Notes: generated by a model from the sequence alone, not told the origin. Numbered from the stretch's first letter, positions 12,219 to 23,772 are shown. The stretch is DNA of 64,000 nt from Sympetrum striolatum (GCA_947579665.1 OX388349.1:19872459-19936458), one strand, 5' to 3'. A program made the numbers and translations.

Positions 12219-12330
12219 CATGTTCTACTTATAGTATTCTGGCTTAGTGGGGAAAGCAATGAAAAACTACCTCACTCCTCATCCTATCTAGTAAGCCTCA
12301 TCCCCTCTTCCAATATGTAGCTAATGTTAG
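12219..12330 (-). repeat. Dispersed core repeat, copy 3
   Basis: ATGTTCTACTTATAG, then GGGGAAAGCAATGAAAAAC, TACCTCACTCCTCATC, GTAAGCCTCATCCCC and finally GTAGCTAATGTTAG. It shares both outer bounds with the copy at 3431-3554, supporting an element of about 112-124 bp. Confidence 0.7.
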
Positions 12331-13150
12331 TGGGGGGTGGGGTAGCAGCCGCGTCTTGGGCGGAATACTATACAGATCACCCGCAGTCGATCACAGAAAG
12401 GAAACTAATAGTGCAGTATGCGGGCTTTATCTGGTTTACAGAACGTCATGTCCATCCACGGGACATACTTCACAAGAGCTTTGCTTGTACCGTGATCTTA
12501 ATCATCGCTTTGGAATTTAATTACGAAGAAGTCCATATTAATCGAGTCTTTTCCAATCTGCACTCCTTATCTGGACTTCCATCTCTTCCTGTCATATATA
12601 TATTTCAGTTTCGAAACCGAGATAAAGCACAGGCGCCTTAAATGTTTGTGGGTTGACACCCATCGCTCCCATTGTCTGTCGGAAAGATAACTCCGCAAAG
12701 TACACGCTTCGGATATTTACCGACTGTCCCATTTCCAAAGCTGATAATCGGTCTACGATTTCACTCTTCTTTGAGGGATTCCGTGGGAAGGAAACGCTTC
12801 AGTCTGCACAAAGAGTTGATTTATTGGACCGCAAATGGGAATCGAACGGATATTGACGTGCTGATCTCGGATGTGGGCGGGAGGACCGCATACTTTCACG
12901 GAACGATTTTGTTATTCCATTGAAAAGGCGAGGAAAGACGTTAGATTCAGTGTATATGAAATCCCCGTTATGAAGAAAATTCAATTATAAGTACCGCTAT
13001 GAAATTTATTGAATATGCATGTTGGGATCCAGTTAGATTTCTTGGGGTCACCCTCAATGGAGACTTCCATTGGGGTATGCAGATCTGAAGTGTCTGCGGT
13101 TCAGTCATTAGCCGAATGCTAGTTGGTAGCCCTTCCTCCATCAGGTACCG
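12331..13150. other. No gene supported; one 105-codon frame
   Basis: A + strand frame at 12324-12641 (105 codons) starts inside the preceding repeat and has no recognisable domain. A minus-strand string CCGTTCGATTCCC at 12838-12850 resembles a B box but has no partner A box. Confidence 0.35.
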
Positions 13151-13210
13151 AACCATTGGAGAGGGAATGAGGTATACTTGGTTTAGTGAGGAGTGAGGTA
13201 AACACCTATT
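13151..13210 (+). repeat. Dispersed core repeat, copy 4 (diverged)
   Basis: GGAGAGGGAATGAGG, TATACTTGG and GTGAGGAGTGAGGTA. Only the inner core is preserved. Confidence 0.55.
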
Positions 13211-13435
13211 CTATCCTCACGGATTTTATGAGTGGAACCAGCCAAGTATATGGGTTTGATGAATGACCGTTAATAATATTCACTGATAGTTAAGTAAAAT
13301 GAATGTGTTTTTTTTACACCTTATTACCTGTGATATACGAGTATTCATGATCACCCACAGTGAAGAGCACTGGTATCGAAGTAACTTTTTCTAACCTCAT
13401 TAAAAGTCGAATACTAAATATTCAAGTCAATTATA

Positions 13436-13960
13436 TACATACATACATACAGAGGTCTTTATTAGGCGAAATTGGGACTTTTTAGTCCCATATTCCATTT
13501 AACCATGAACATTTACAAAACATATGACTTAGTATAATACAAAATTCAAATAATATAACAAAATAAAATATAAGTCTATAAAAATATTTAAAAATACCAC
13601 TATATAAATCTATATAACAAAATGAAAAAGAATACTAATATAATATATCCTTATACAAAGTACAACTCTATAAAATATGATACAAAAAAAAATAAAATGA
13701 ACACTAATATAATAAAGACTAATACAAAATTGAAATACTATCACATAAAAGTGTTGAAATACAAACATAAATAAAAGAGCAAATCCAATACATACAACTA
13801 CACATTAAAGGGCGTTTCTATTGGTGCAATTCTGTTCAAAGAGTAATAGTTTAGTAATGTGCTTTTTAAATGATGGTGAATCCCTAAGATTAGGAAATAT
13901 TATATGGTGGAACGATTAGAACCTATAGAATACGTGATAATTATGCATGATTATTATTAG
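13436..13960 (-). mobile_element. 5'-truncated LINE with degenerate RT C-terminus
   Basis: On the minus strand a short degenerate frame near 13930-13825 reads IIFPNLRDSPSFKKHITKLL, resembling the 'LP...sFK..l' end of CR1/jockey-type reverse transcriptases. About 300 bp of very A/T-rich 3' UTR follows, then the hairpin GGGACTAAAAAGTCCC (13471-13486), AATTTCGCCTAATAAAGACC and a TATG microsatellite tail (13436-13449). The CGCC.AATAAAGACC ending matches the LINE tails at 11.6 and 46.3 kb. The coding match is weak; the tail is the stronger evidence. Confidence 0.55.
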
Positions 13961-15016
13961 GTATTTTCCCTTTTAAATCCACTCCAATAATAATGTCAAC
14001 TTGTATAGAAATATATAAAATAATTTTATAGAAGTATATAAAGAATTCAATCTAAAAAGGATCTCAGGGCTTAGTGGAAAGCTAAAATTTCCAAACTTTA
14101 ATTTGTGAATGCCTTGGAGAACGTGTATGTATGCACTGATGTAGTACCTTATTTATTTACGTTCTACCGCATCTATCTCGTTCGTCTCCCTCCCCGCCTC
14201 TCTTTCCCCCCGCCGGCCCTGGTTTTAGCACTTCTTTCTGTCGCCGGCAGCGCCTTGTCGGCGGTTAGGGGAACTAGGAACGAAAGGTTGGTAAAATGTC
14301 ATTTTCATTCGGAACTTTAGGCGAAGTGCTCGTTTCCCACGCGAATTAAGAGAGCGAGTGGGTGCTTTAGAACGCGTTCGAACGGTGATAATTAAATAAA
14401 CGGAGACCTTTCCAAAGAGGTGACATTGCTTTCGGATAACTTTTGGCTGAGGAAAAATAGGTGTCGAAAAAAACCTAAGCATATTGGACATGTGTTTTTC
14501 CCTACTTAAAGACTAAGGAAGTTTCATTCGTACCACATATTTAACTGTAGATGGTGGTTCAATCACTGTTGTTGGCGTTTACCGGTGTAAACTTTCACGA
14601 TAATGGCAATTCATAACTTAAACAGAACGGTATTTATTTTGGAAATTCTTCAATAGCTCCTTCATTGAGAATCGCATGTATAATTTCCAACCTAATATTT
14701 TATAATCTTCCGTTCTCTTCAGAAACATTCTCAGCTTGCATCTTTTTAGTTATTCCGATGCCATGCTTTATTCGTCGAGAGTAATATCTCCTTATCAAAT
14801 CACACGAAAAGCAATCAATAAATCAAAAGTTATAGTTGTGCCCATCTTTTTACATATCCAATACCATCAAGATTTTTACACAAATTGCAATCATTGTTTG
14901 ATTATGAATGTATGATGATAAATCATTGATGATTTTGAAAATATCTCGAAATCATATATAATTATGTATCTCTGTAATGTTCTGAGTCAATTAGCCTTGG
15001 TAAACGATTATTAGAA
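13961..15016. other. No gene seen
   Basis: A pyrimidine- and GC-rich patch (about 14160-14360) holds 71- and 88-codon frames on opposite strands with no recognisable product. Confidence 0.4.
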
Positions 15017-15208
15017 GATATAAGGATTAGCAAATTGATCAAATAAATAAACATTTAGTAAATTCCACTAGAATTATTTATTAAAGGTGCGACTAGTTTA
15101 ATAAGTAATTCTAGTGGAAGTTACTAAATGTTATTTAATTGATCTATTTAGTATGGATCCCTTCCGCATATTTGAGCTTTACCATATTGGATGTATGATA
15201 TAAGGATT
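15017..15208. repeat. Imperfect hairpin with flanking 12-bp direct repeats
   Basis: Arms at 15037-15085 and 15097-15144 are about 49 bp each and pair with a few mismatches and a one-base indel around an 11-base loop. The identical 12-mer GATATAAGGATT lies outside at 15017-15028 and 15197-15208, a candidate target-site duplication. A small fold-back element is the simplest reading. Confidence 0.65.
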
Positions 15209-17534
15209 GGTGAAATATTATTGGACTTCCCTTGTCAAAATAACTCACTCCAAAACGGTACATTTGTAAGTTACGTTGCTCCTTTGAACTCAACATCTAA
15301 TCTTGCTATTTTTCGTGTAAGCTCGAAGAATACCATTTCAAACTTTAAATCCAAGTAAATTTGTCGAAAACCTAACGTCTTTAAATCGGAATAACACGAT
15401 ATTACTGAAAACAGTTAGTTGGGGAAAGTTAGTTGTTTCACAGCAAAAATCTTCCACTAGAAACTTCACTCATTTATATCATTATACCATATACACTCGC
15501 TGTAAGATGAGTATTTGTTCTCGCCCTCTTTGTGTAATTTAAGTTCTTAATCACCCTTCCAAGTTCATCTAGTTATCCTCTTAATCTGTTGTCCCCTCAT
15601 TGGTGGGGTAGCCTTAATATTGTGATAGGAAAGTAGCCCATGAGAACCCTAATACTCGACTCTGAAGCAGATGGTTAACCACTAATGTGTAGCAATGTTT
15701 GCGGATTCCCCATACAGCGGGAGTGATTGGAGATTGATCCGTCACGTGATCTTGGGAGAGCAAACATCCTCAATGGACCCTTCAAATTGATTGGCTGCAA
15801 TCCCCCCTATTCTGCTTTAATTTACACCTGCTCTTCTGAGGGACTTGCACTTTCCATTCAGAAGCTTACGTAACTCCTGAAGCGTTGTGAGATTGTTTAT
15901 ACAATTATTGGGGATATTTGCATGGAATTATGGATGTTAGAACAGCTAATTGGTATGGTGTTGAACCCTTGATAGGAAGGGTGTTCATTCAATTATTGGT
16001 TCCAAAATTCACCTTTACTGTAACTCCTTCAAATTGAAGTAAACCGAGCATTGTTGTGTAGCATTGTTGCAAGCTTATAACAATGTATCAACAATCCTAT
16101 GTGCGCGACAATTAGATGTAAAAGTAGCTTTTTGCTAACGAGCATTATCTGGGAATTATTTTATCTCTCTTCGTAAGTTGCCTGGACACATCTTTACTAA
16201 GTTTTGAACAGCATTATAGCCTATATATAAATGGATAATGATGGATTTAATTACGTCTCGGATGTAATTTTTATAATATAATTTTAACTTAATTATCATC
16301 TCATTTTCTCAGAAATATTTTAATCGGTTTTTAGGAAAATACTCTTCGTAACATATAAAAATGTTTAAAGTAAATAGGAATTTATAATCTTTAAGCAAAT
16401 TTTGTCAATTTTCTTGCATATTGTTTATGTTAATATTCGGTTCCATAACTGCTATTGTACTCGTAATATAAACATAATTCTCGATTTGAATTCGAACCTG
16501 AAATTAGTTAAATGTATAGTCATAATTTCAGTTAATTAATATTCTAATGCTTTCTGCTATAATATTTATGCGTACGTACCTTTCAAACTCCAAAAAAAAA
16601 TTGGGAAGCACAAAGAATAATTAGTAATAAATATTAATAATGAAAAATTTCTTGCTACCTGTGGTATAATTGTAGTCGCTAAAGTGACTCACATCAGAGG
16701 CAAGGGTTACCACTCCTGGATCTAGAACCTCTGGTAAAGGACAGTAATTAAAATTCGATGAAAATACCTGTTTATAAAGGCATACAATGAAGCAAGCCTA
16801 TGGTTTTATCTCACAGCCCGTGAAATTTCGCTTTTACTGTATATTCTCATTCATCTTCTACTTAACTGGCCAAACTACAGAATAAAAAGAATAAAAAAAT
16901 GTGTGCATTTTTAGTGTGTGTGCATGTCGTGGATGGTTGTGTGGATGGATGTCACCTTGGAAACCGCCAATAACGAGGCGATCCACGGATTCCGAGCGTC
17001 AAAAGAGCGGCTCATCTATTTCACATTAGGTCGACCCGAATTCCTCGCCCTTAATGAGGAAAGAAACCTCGAGAGCTCAGCCGAATTACGCTCACAGATT
17101 AAAGCTGCCGTTTAAGAACTACGTGGAGGCATTTTACATTTACATGCACACGATGTTGGTAACGTATGGTGTGCGGCATGTGTTACTTACGCTACGTGTA
17201 TATAGCATTGCAAGGAAATCGAAAGTGTTTTACGAAAGTGGTCGGTTAAAACAAAAAAAGAAGATTTTTGCTAATTTTTACATGGTTACACCCCCTTTGG
17301 TCCTAGGGGTTAATTTTATATCCTGTGAATTAAGTTTTATTGTAGTTTAGTGGTGTTCTAATCATATTTTCAAATAGAGTGGTGTTGTTTTGGAATATTT
17401 ATCTGCATAAGACTTCTGGGTAATGGATGTTTGCGTTTTAAGTGTTTGTAAATAATAGTTAGGGCTAACACCTGAAGAAATTCAATCTGAAACATGTATA
17501 ATAAATTAATCAATTAAATGCTACGCCACGTAAC
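15209..17534. other. No gene seen
   Basis: Includes a CAACAAT/ATTGTTG cluster at about 16035-16115 and unassigned frames of 65 and 98 codons at 16918-17350. At 17471-17500, ACCTGAAGAAATTC then CTGAAACATGT recalls the hairpin-plus-GAAACATGT motif of the palindrome at 22.7 kb. Confidence 0.4.
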
Positions 17535-17684
17535 CTTATTTATCAATAAAATTCACAGAATCGGGCGAGATATGGTGGAAATCCATCATGCAGAATGAAG
17601 GAGATATTTGGTACTTTTTCCACAATTTGTGGAATTTTTGTGGAAAAAGTACCAAATATCTCCTTCATTCTGCTTATTTATCAA
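17535..17684. repeat. Perfect 36-bp inverted repeat with flanking direct repeats
   Basis: Left arm 17590-17625 and right arm 17638-17673 are exact reverse complements around a 12-base loop. A 12-mer CTTATTTATCAA occurs at 17535-17546 and again at 17673-17684, immediately after the right arm. The direct repeat could be a target-site duplication of a 126-bp insert carrying the hairpin. Confidence 0.75.
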
Positions 17685-17779
17685 CATACCAGTTACGTCA
17701 TGAATCAGGAACGTTAACAAAATATATATAATGAAGTATATGTGTACAATAAACCTACCTCTTGATAAGTCCTGGTGCC

Positions 17780-18125
17780 CTAAATACCATACTTAACACC
17801 CTTCACTTTTAGATAACTAACCCCTCTCTTTATTTCAACCAGTAAATTTTGCCTTTCCCCTGCATTCTACCTTTAATTACTTTCCTTAGTAATGTAAGTC
17901 TTCTCAATGTTTGGAAAACCCATTTTCTTTGCCCTTGATGTCTACACCCTCTTTCTTGTTTCCATCCATTTTGTCGCCGGTTTTTCTACGACCAAACTCA
18001 CTTTCTCCAACCTACGCAGCAACTCCCACGCCTCGAAGACCTCCATTCTTTTGATTTCTTCCTTGTTTAGGGTCCGCGTTTCGCACCCATAGCAGTAAAC
18101 ACTCCAAATTAATGAATTTGCCATT
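17780..18125 (-). pseudogene. LINE reverse-transcriptase C-terminal relic
   Basis: Reading the minus strand from 18124, the frame gives SVYCYGCETRTLNKEEIKRM and EVFEAWELLRRLEKVS, the characteristic 'YGcEtWtL.k...k.ieaFE.W..RR' block after the RT domain in LINE endonuclease-reverse-transcriptase proteins. Further on, in another frame, LLRKVIKGRMQGKGK corresponds to the 'glL..vieGki.GKrgrGR' block. The missing W in CETRT, the frame change and stops show it is dead. Its clade appears the same as the relic at 61.8-63.0 kb. Confidence 0.75.
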
Positions 18126-19600
18126 CTTCTCTTTCAATCAAAAGGGCAGGGGAACCAATTCTGGCGCCGAAACTGGCCTTCTTGAGTGTCAGGATGGTTT
18201 CCTTTTGAATTCACGTTCTATTTACAATCCAATAGATAAGAAATTCACCAATAAATTTCTTTTCTACGGACTATTTAAAATTGCTTAAAGCTTTTACAGG
18301 GGTACTATGAAAAAATGTATCGCGTATTGCATGGTCGTGAATACCAAGGAGTAAACCAGAGGTTGAGAACCTTCCGACGTTGACTGTAGTCCTTTCATCA
18401 ATTTTTGCCAAAAAAATTACATCTCTCATAAACCCATAAGATAAAAATAAACAATAACGTAATTTCAGTAGTAAAAAATTAATTTGCGGCATAACGTAAT
18501 ATTCTTATTTTTATTTTATGTGTTTGAAAAGAAGTTCCACTGAGTGAAGGTCGAAATGATTGAATTAATTTCTCTCATCTTGCATCTCGGCCTCGTCGAT
18601 TGAATCAAGTTAAAGTAAAATGAAAAACCATTCCATTTAAGGCTTGTGTAGCTGTTGAATTATTTATCCCAAGGACGATTTCAATGTTGGGCTTTTTGAA
18701 CGTATGTAATGCGGTACTCAACGACGACCTTAACGATTCACGAGTGTTTTTTTTAGCACCATGTGAGGTCTAATGATACATACGGCTTTCCAATGAAAAA
18801 AGGGCCGAAGAAAACCATCATTTCTTACTCCTGTTTTTATGCTGCCATTGCATTAACGTCGCAACACTATATTTTGGATATTAATTATATTTAAAAATAA
18901 GAATACATTGTTAAAAGCACATTGATTGTAAAAAACGTAGCGAGGAGAACCTGTTTCTTCAAGATTCGATCATCAACGCATTTGAGCAGAGCACCACGAT
19001 GTAACAGCAGCTCATCTCGCTGTGCTAACCGGAGGACCAAGAAAGAGCATCAAAAAGATTTCACAGCTGCCGTGGAACGCCCGACGAGCTTCAATTGTCT
19101 AAATCGAATTACCAAAAAGAAAAGGATTTCAATCATCGGAAACTATAAACCGGGGTCAGACGAGAGATGAATGACGTACGAGAGTTGATTACGAAATGCG
19201 GTCCGTGACTTCGTTATTCATACTTCAAAGAGTGCAATAGGAGGCGGTATTAATTGTTTTAATCAGTCCCGGAAATGACGAGGAGGCATCAAAGGGCAGT
19301 GAAATAAACTCGCATTCCTCCTCGCTGTAATATATTTTTAACGACACGTTTCGGTCCAATTGCGATGGCTCTGTCGAAGTTCATCAGTTCTCTCTCGATG
19401 ATAATCAATCGCCTCTGAGGCAATCGGAGGAGTACGCGATGCATGTTAATGAACGAGAAGTTTTTCTGAAAGTGCAAGGCTCTACGCTAGTAGCCATGAC
19501 AACGAAGGAAAAATCGTCGAGTGTTCCTGTAATTATCATTAATGTCTCAACCTAAGCTGTTTATTGCAAACTCTTTATGTATTAACCTTTGGAACCCTTA
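18126..19600. other. No gene seen
   Basis: Unassigned. A 73-codon minus-strand frame (18271-18492) and an 82-codon + strand frame rich in basic residues (18922-19170) are unrecognised. Confidence 0.4.
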
Positions 19601-19619
19601 ATTGTATTTTAACGTGCAC

Positions 19620-20260
19620 TGTGTGTTTGTATAAATATTGATATGTAGTTGTATTTAACTGTAATTTTAATATTTTTTTTGGTACTCGACATCTATTAAA
19701 CTCTTCTTTTTACATTCCTATAATTTTACTGTAGATTACCTAAATGGAACCTGCTGACAAGCATTTTGCTTAGCAGGACCAGACTGTTCTGTTTCTATGT
19801 AAGTTTGAGCTGTGTATGATAACCTATTCTTTGTATTTTTTTCATTGTTGGTTATTGTACTGTTGTATTATAAATTGTATTGTATTGTAAGTCTTGTGAT
19901 GACATTGTTATTGGACTGAATATCATTATTACAATAGCACTGCAAGTAGGAAAAGAGCCAGGTGTCAGTGCCGCTTGTCATACAATAATGCCAACTACTT
20001 ACATTAACTACAATAAATTATGAAACAATCATAAGATAGTAGAAATAGGAAAAGTCACAACCCAAGCTAAACATCATATATAACAACTCTATGTAAGAAC
20101 AGCTAAATTCATAATATGTTTGACAAAGGTAGATAATGAATAAAAACAGTGTAATTATCTAAAATGGCTTTCCACAAAGTAACGCCTGATCATCTAGAAA
20201 TCATGTATGACAAAACAACTATTCACTTTTCCATAGCAAATATAACAAACAATATAAGTC
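19620..20260 (-). mobile_element. Probable 3' UTR of the LINE relic at 20.3 kb
   Basis: This AT-rich stretch lies directly downstream (minus sense) of an RT C-terminus and contains many TGTATTG/ACAATAC strings, as long jockey/CR1-type 3' UTRs often do. I could not locate the exact 3' end. Its assignment rests on position, not on a match to another copy. Confidence 0.35.
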
Positions 20261-20404
20261 TTAATGCCTAATTTTATTTAAGACTTTCTTAAACTTTTTC
20301 TCAGTATCAGGAATTATATTGAAAACTTCTTCAGGTAATAAATTCCACTCCGCTATAGTTCTATTCATAAAAGAAAAATTTACAACATCTTTTCTTTTTG
20401 TTAA
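20261..20404 (-). pseudogene. LINE RT C-terminal fragment (CR1/jockey-like)
   Basis: The minus-strand frame from about 20404 to a TAA at 20261-20263 reads RKDVVNFSFMNRTIAEWNLL, then PEEVF...KKFKKVLNKI. The pattern 'fF.nRTi.eWN.LP.....FK..L' is the hallmark C-terminus of CR1/L2/jockey-type non-LTR retrotransposons, ending a few codons before the stop as in intact elements. Upstream the frame is quickly interrupted, so only the last ~45 codons survive. Orientation is opposite to the predicted host intron. Confidence 0.75.
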
Positions 20405-20537
20405 TTATTTAATTAAGAATTCTGTAGTTCCTACGGTTTTGACGAATAGAACATTCCTCAGTTGTCTGTTGGTGAAAAGAGGTACCGTATAACCTCGTGT
20501 GTAAGCCGACTTTTCAGCACATTAAACCTTGTAAATT

Positions 20538-20612
20538 GTGAATTTGCTGGGACTCTAACCCAGGCCTCCCTCAGTCAATATTTCTCTTACTAACTTACGT
20601 ATGCCTCGATTA
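20538..20612 (-). repeat. tRNA-like SINE head (weak)
   Basis: On the minus strand TACGTAAGTTAGTAAGAG (A-box-like) is followed by CTGGGTTAGAGTCCCAG, a stem-flanked B-box variant with one mismatch to GGTTCGANTCC. A functional tRNA is unlikely because arm pairing is poor. Confidence 0.35.
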
Positions 20613-20966
20613 CTGTCATTTTATTGGTATCTGTTTTTATTTTGAAATGTACCCAGTAGTCTGGTGCCTTGGCTAACTTTCGGATCGGCTTAGTATTAAG
20701 TATATTTCATAGATTGCATCTTTCAGTTACTACGGAATTTATCATGTTATTTGTTATGATAGCATGTAGATTACTGAGGTATGAGCGCTGAATCACAACA
20801 TTCATTTTTACCACTCTTTATTGAATTCTGCTTCGTTTTACAAATACTATAATATTAATATTACCTATTAATATTAGTATTAGTAATATCTTAAGTCTTT
20901 GCCTCAGGTATTTACTTCAATACTATTGTGTTTTGCTTCTGTAAATTCGTTCCCATAATATTTCTG

Positions 20967-21057
20967 TCTCAATGAGGAAAATCAACGCGATTTTCCTCAC
21001 TCCTCATCTTGTCATGTAAGCCTCATTCCCTCTCTAAGGCTTTGCATAGCTATTAAT
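20967..21057 (-). repeat. Dispersed core repeat, copy 5 with an inner hairpin
   Basis: CCTCACTCCTCATCTTG, TGTAAGCCTCATTCCC and TAGCTATTAATGG match the core. The usual AAAGCAATGGCAAAC segment is replaced by GAGGAAAATC-AACGC-GATTTTCCTC, a perfect small hairpin (20973-20997). Confidence 0.65.
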
Positions 21058-22115
21058 GGAGATGATGGACCCAACTAGCTAAAGCATTATAGTTACGCAA
21101 ATGAAATATCAAATTATCAATATTGAAAAGCATTTCAGCTTGGACGTATGGAACTCCTAAAAGTTGGAATTTACCGATTTGTCTCTCATTTTGTAGAAAT
21201 TATTATCAGCTGTCCCGCGCATTCAAAACGAAACAATGGGGACCAATTGTTGAGAAATAATACTGCGTCATACCAATCGACCGCGTTACGCGACAATGAC
21301 GCGCTCTGGGATTGTTGATAAATAATACGAAAGCAAGACTGGTCAACAATTGAATCACCTGTATAGCGAGTTTATCTCCCAGCAGGTGAGACCATACGTC
21401 TAAAAGCGTTGCCTTGCTGTCGAAAAAAGACCGAAATGCGTTCGATGGGAAAAGACAGCGACGATGATGAAATTAGGAAGCTGTACCGAGAGAGACCTGG
21501 TGATCCGCTTAAATGGAGGGCAGCGCATTTCATAAAATCCCCACGTTTTGACGTACATCGAAAAACAAAAGCGCGACGGATTCCGAAAGCGGAGATCGAA
21601 TCGGAGGGAAGCGCCGTAAAAGGCAAAGATTGTTTGGGTCGTTAAGGGAGGTCCCAAAAGGAGAAAAAACTACCTGATCACCTGTTCAGCCGGGGAGGAA
21701 GTCCGCTCCGCCGCTCTCCCACAAAAAAAGTACGCCAAAGAAAAGGATCCGAACTATGGATGGAGTCCAAGCCCCCTCTTCATATTAAAGTCCCCCACGC
21801 GACGTGTAGGCACGCCATAACTATTCACGGGAGCCAACCTTTGAAGTAATGACCGTCCAGGGCCGCCAACCGATCTAACTGTCGAAATGTTCAATAAAGG
21901 AATCATGGGGGTTATTCTGTCCATTGCGTGTACCTCTGTTATTGCGGTGGGATGTCGAGACGCCGTGGAATGGTGTACCGGAGCCGATGTATACCAATTC
22001 TGTGATGTCGGTGGTCAATGCTGGTTTCGTGTTCGTTTTTATATCAATCATGTTTGGTGATGTTTTTTAGTGTCGTATCTCAACGAACGTATGATTGCAA
22101 TGTATCCCATGTAAG
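21058..22115. other. No gene supported; CAACAAT cluster and a GC-richer block
   Basis: At 21230-21355, AACAATG, CAATTGTTG, GATTGTTG and CAACAATTG occur within about 125 bp. A higher-GC block at 21390-22030 holds frames on both strands (78-85 codons, for example SMGKDSDDDEIRKLY). None is recognised. Confidence 0.4.
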
Positions 22116-22119
22116 GGAT

Positions 22120-22620
22120 ATACCTAATATATTTAACGTATCTACGGTAAGTTCTATGGTTTTCTATTTTACTTACATAGGTGATAGGTGATATGAAGTG
22201 TTCCAGTAAGTGTTCTATTTTACTTGGGTGTTATATTTATAATGTTGTGAGGTATCCTACTCATGGCTCGTTTTATGAGAGGTATTCTACGTAGCGTAGA
22301 AAAGTTTTATTTAGCGTATAAGCGCTATATTTAACGTATCTACGTTATGCTATAGAAGGCCCCTATTTTGCTTTCGCAATATAAGGCTTATTAATCTTTA
22401 TTATATTAAAAGATATCCTACATAAGGCATATGTAATATTATGAAGTATTCTACATAATACAGGAACGTAAAATTTAACTTACGTTTGTTAAGTTATAAA
22501 GTATTCTGTTTTACGTATATAACATTAGACGTTGTGGTCGACGTTTGTAATATCATAGGGTACTCGAATTAACGTGCACGCGTAAATTAGGAAGTATCAT
22601 ACATGAGTTATAAAGTAATA
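22120..22620 (+). repeat. Degenerate array of GAAGTATTCTACATA-like motifs
   Basis: Variants of GARGTATYCTACRTA occur near 22250, 22279, 22411, 22442, 22498 and 22590. An exact 18-mer (ATATTTAACGTATCTACG) is found at 22129-22146 and 22327-22344, 198 bp apart. The pattern suggests an old tandem array that has drifted. I recognise no known satellite. Confidence 0.55.
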
Positions 22621-22843
22621 TTTAAAATAAATGAAAAAGAACACTAGTACACTTCCACAGATTTATTTCATTGGCGACATGTTTCGCTAGCGAGCTAGCA
22701 TCATCTGGATGATGCTAGCTCGCTAGCGAAACATGTCGCCAATGAAATAAATCTGTGGAAGTGTACTAGTGTTCTTTTTCATTTATTATGGCCTTCCACG
22801 AGGTAACGCCTTCGCACATCGAATTTATTTATAATATTTAAAA
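22616..22843. mobile_element. Perfect 162-bp palindrome inside a candidate retroposed insert
   Basis: Bases 22626-22705 and 22708-22787 are exact reverse complements (80 bp each) around TG. Each arm carries GGCGACATGTTTCGCTAGCG, a GAAACATGT-type motif seen near retroelement ends. After the palindrome, GCCTTCCACGAGGTAACGCC matches 20164-20185 (GGCTTTCCACAAAGTAACGCC), so this tail belongs to a repeat family. The 12-mer TAATATTTAAAA lies at 22616-22627 and 22832-22843, a candidate target-site duplication bounding a 204-bp insert. I infer a retroposed fragment whose end was duplicated in inverted orientation by snap-back synthesis. Confidence 0.8.
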
Positions 22844-23127
22844 CGTGCGTACATATCATACCCTATTTCATTTACGCTATAGTTTATCCATGCAGATTTA
22901 TGAGACATCAGACTTTGTCTCATAGTCAGAGTTTGTTTTCATGTGTCACTTCGATGATTATGTAAGACAGTGGATGAAATTTCAAAGCCTCAGTCAAAGT
23001 ATCTTTTACTCAGGTGTTGATTAACATAACCATGCAAAAAGGAACAAATGGAGCTAATGGTCGAAGGCTTGAGGATCCGATCAGTCCTCGGATGACAGAG
23101 AGCCCACTGAGAAGTCGAGAAAGTTCA
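22844..23127. other. No gene seen
   Basis: Short unassigned stretch between the palindromic insert and a tRNA-like segment. Confidence 0.4.
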
Positions 23128-23205
23128 ACGTGATCGGGTGTCGAACCCCCGACTCTTGAAGCTGCCGCTGTAGGCGTGTCAATGTGCTCTGAAGTATCGC
23201 CTCAC
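23128..23205 (-). repeat. tRNA-derived SINE head
   Basis: On the minus strand GATACTTCAGAGCACATTGA (A-box region) is followed by the B box GGGGGTTCGACACCCGATC (23132-23150). T-arm pairing looks good but the anticodon arm is unclear. Its flanks do not match the 27.8/30.8/46.0 kb SINEs, so it may be a separate family or a decayed tRNA. Confidence 0.45.
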
Positions 23206-23772
23206 GTCTTTGGATCAAAGGAATTGAATGCTTGTCTTTTCGGGAGAGTGTCGTTCCTTTGTGCATTCCGATTAATTCGTGTTAATTATGAGTCGTAATG
23301 GCGGATCCTTCGGCGGAAAGCAAACGATTTCGCTTTGTTCGCTAAAAGGCCTTCAAAGGGAAATCAATCGGCGGATAGCTGCTTATTTCGGAGAAATGGT
23401 GCGATGAATGGAAACTGTTTGCGGCGCTTTGGAGTGCAATCGTGGGTGCCGGGACAAAGCGATTCCATCCTTTTTACCATAACTTCTCTTGAAAAGGTAA
23501 ATCTCAAATGGTCTGATTTCTCTCTTCCTCTTCCGTGAAGCATTCAAGTAGGTCGGAGTAAAAGTGCTGTATTTGATGAAGACGGAACAGACGATGTTTT
23601 ATGCATAATTACAAATTATGGCCGTGTATTTTGACGTAATGTTAATTATAATTATTTTTACATAAAACTTGCACATTGGTAAAATGAGGGGGCATAGTTT
23701 GTATCAAACAATGAACTGTTACAAAACGATACAGATTCAGGATTAATTTTGTGGTACTTATTAACTTGTAAG
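23206..23772. other. No gene seen
   Basis: Holds a 67-codon frame at 23335-23538 without recognisable similarity and AT-rich DNA after it. Confidence 0.4.

Noticed and set aside
12838..12850. B-box-like CCGTTCGATTCCC as a tRNA-like element
   Set aside because: No A box at the right distance and no repeat partner.
18155..18175. CTGGCGCCGAAACTGG as an LTR retrotransposon primer-binding site
   Set aside because: Short, imperfect, and no LTR pair was visible on either side.
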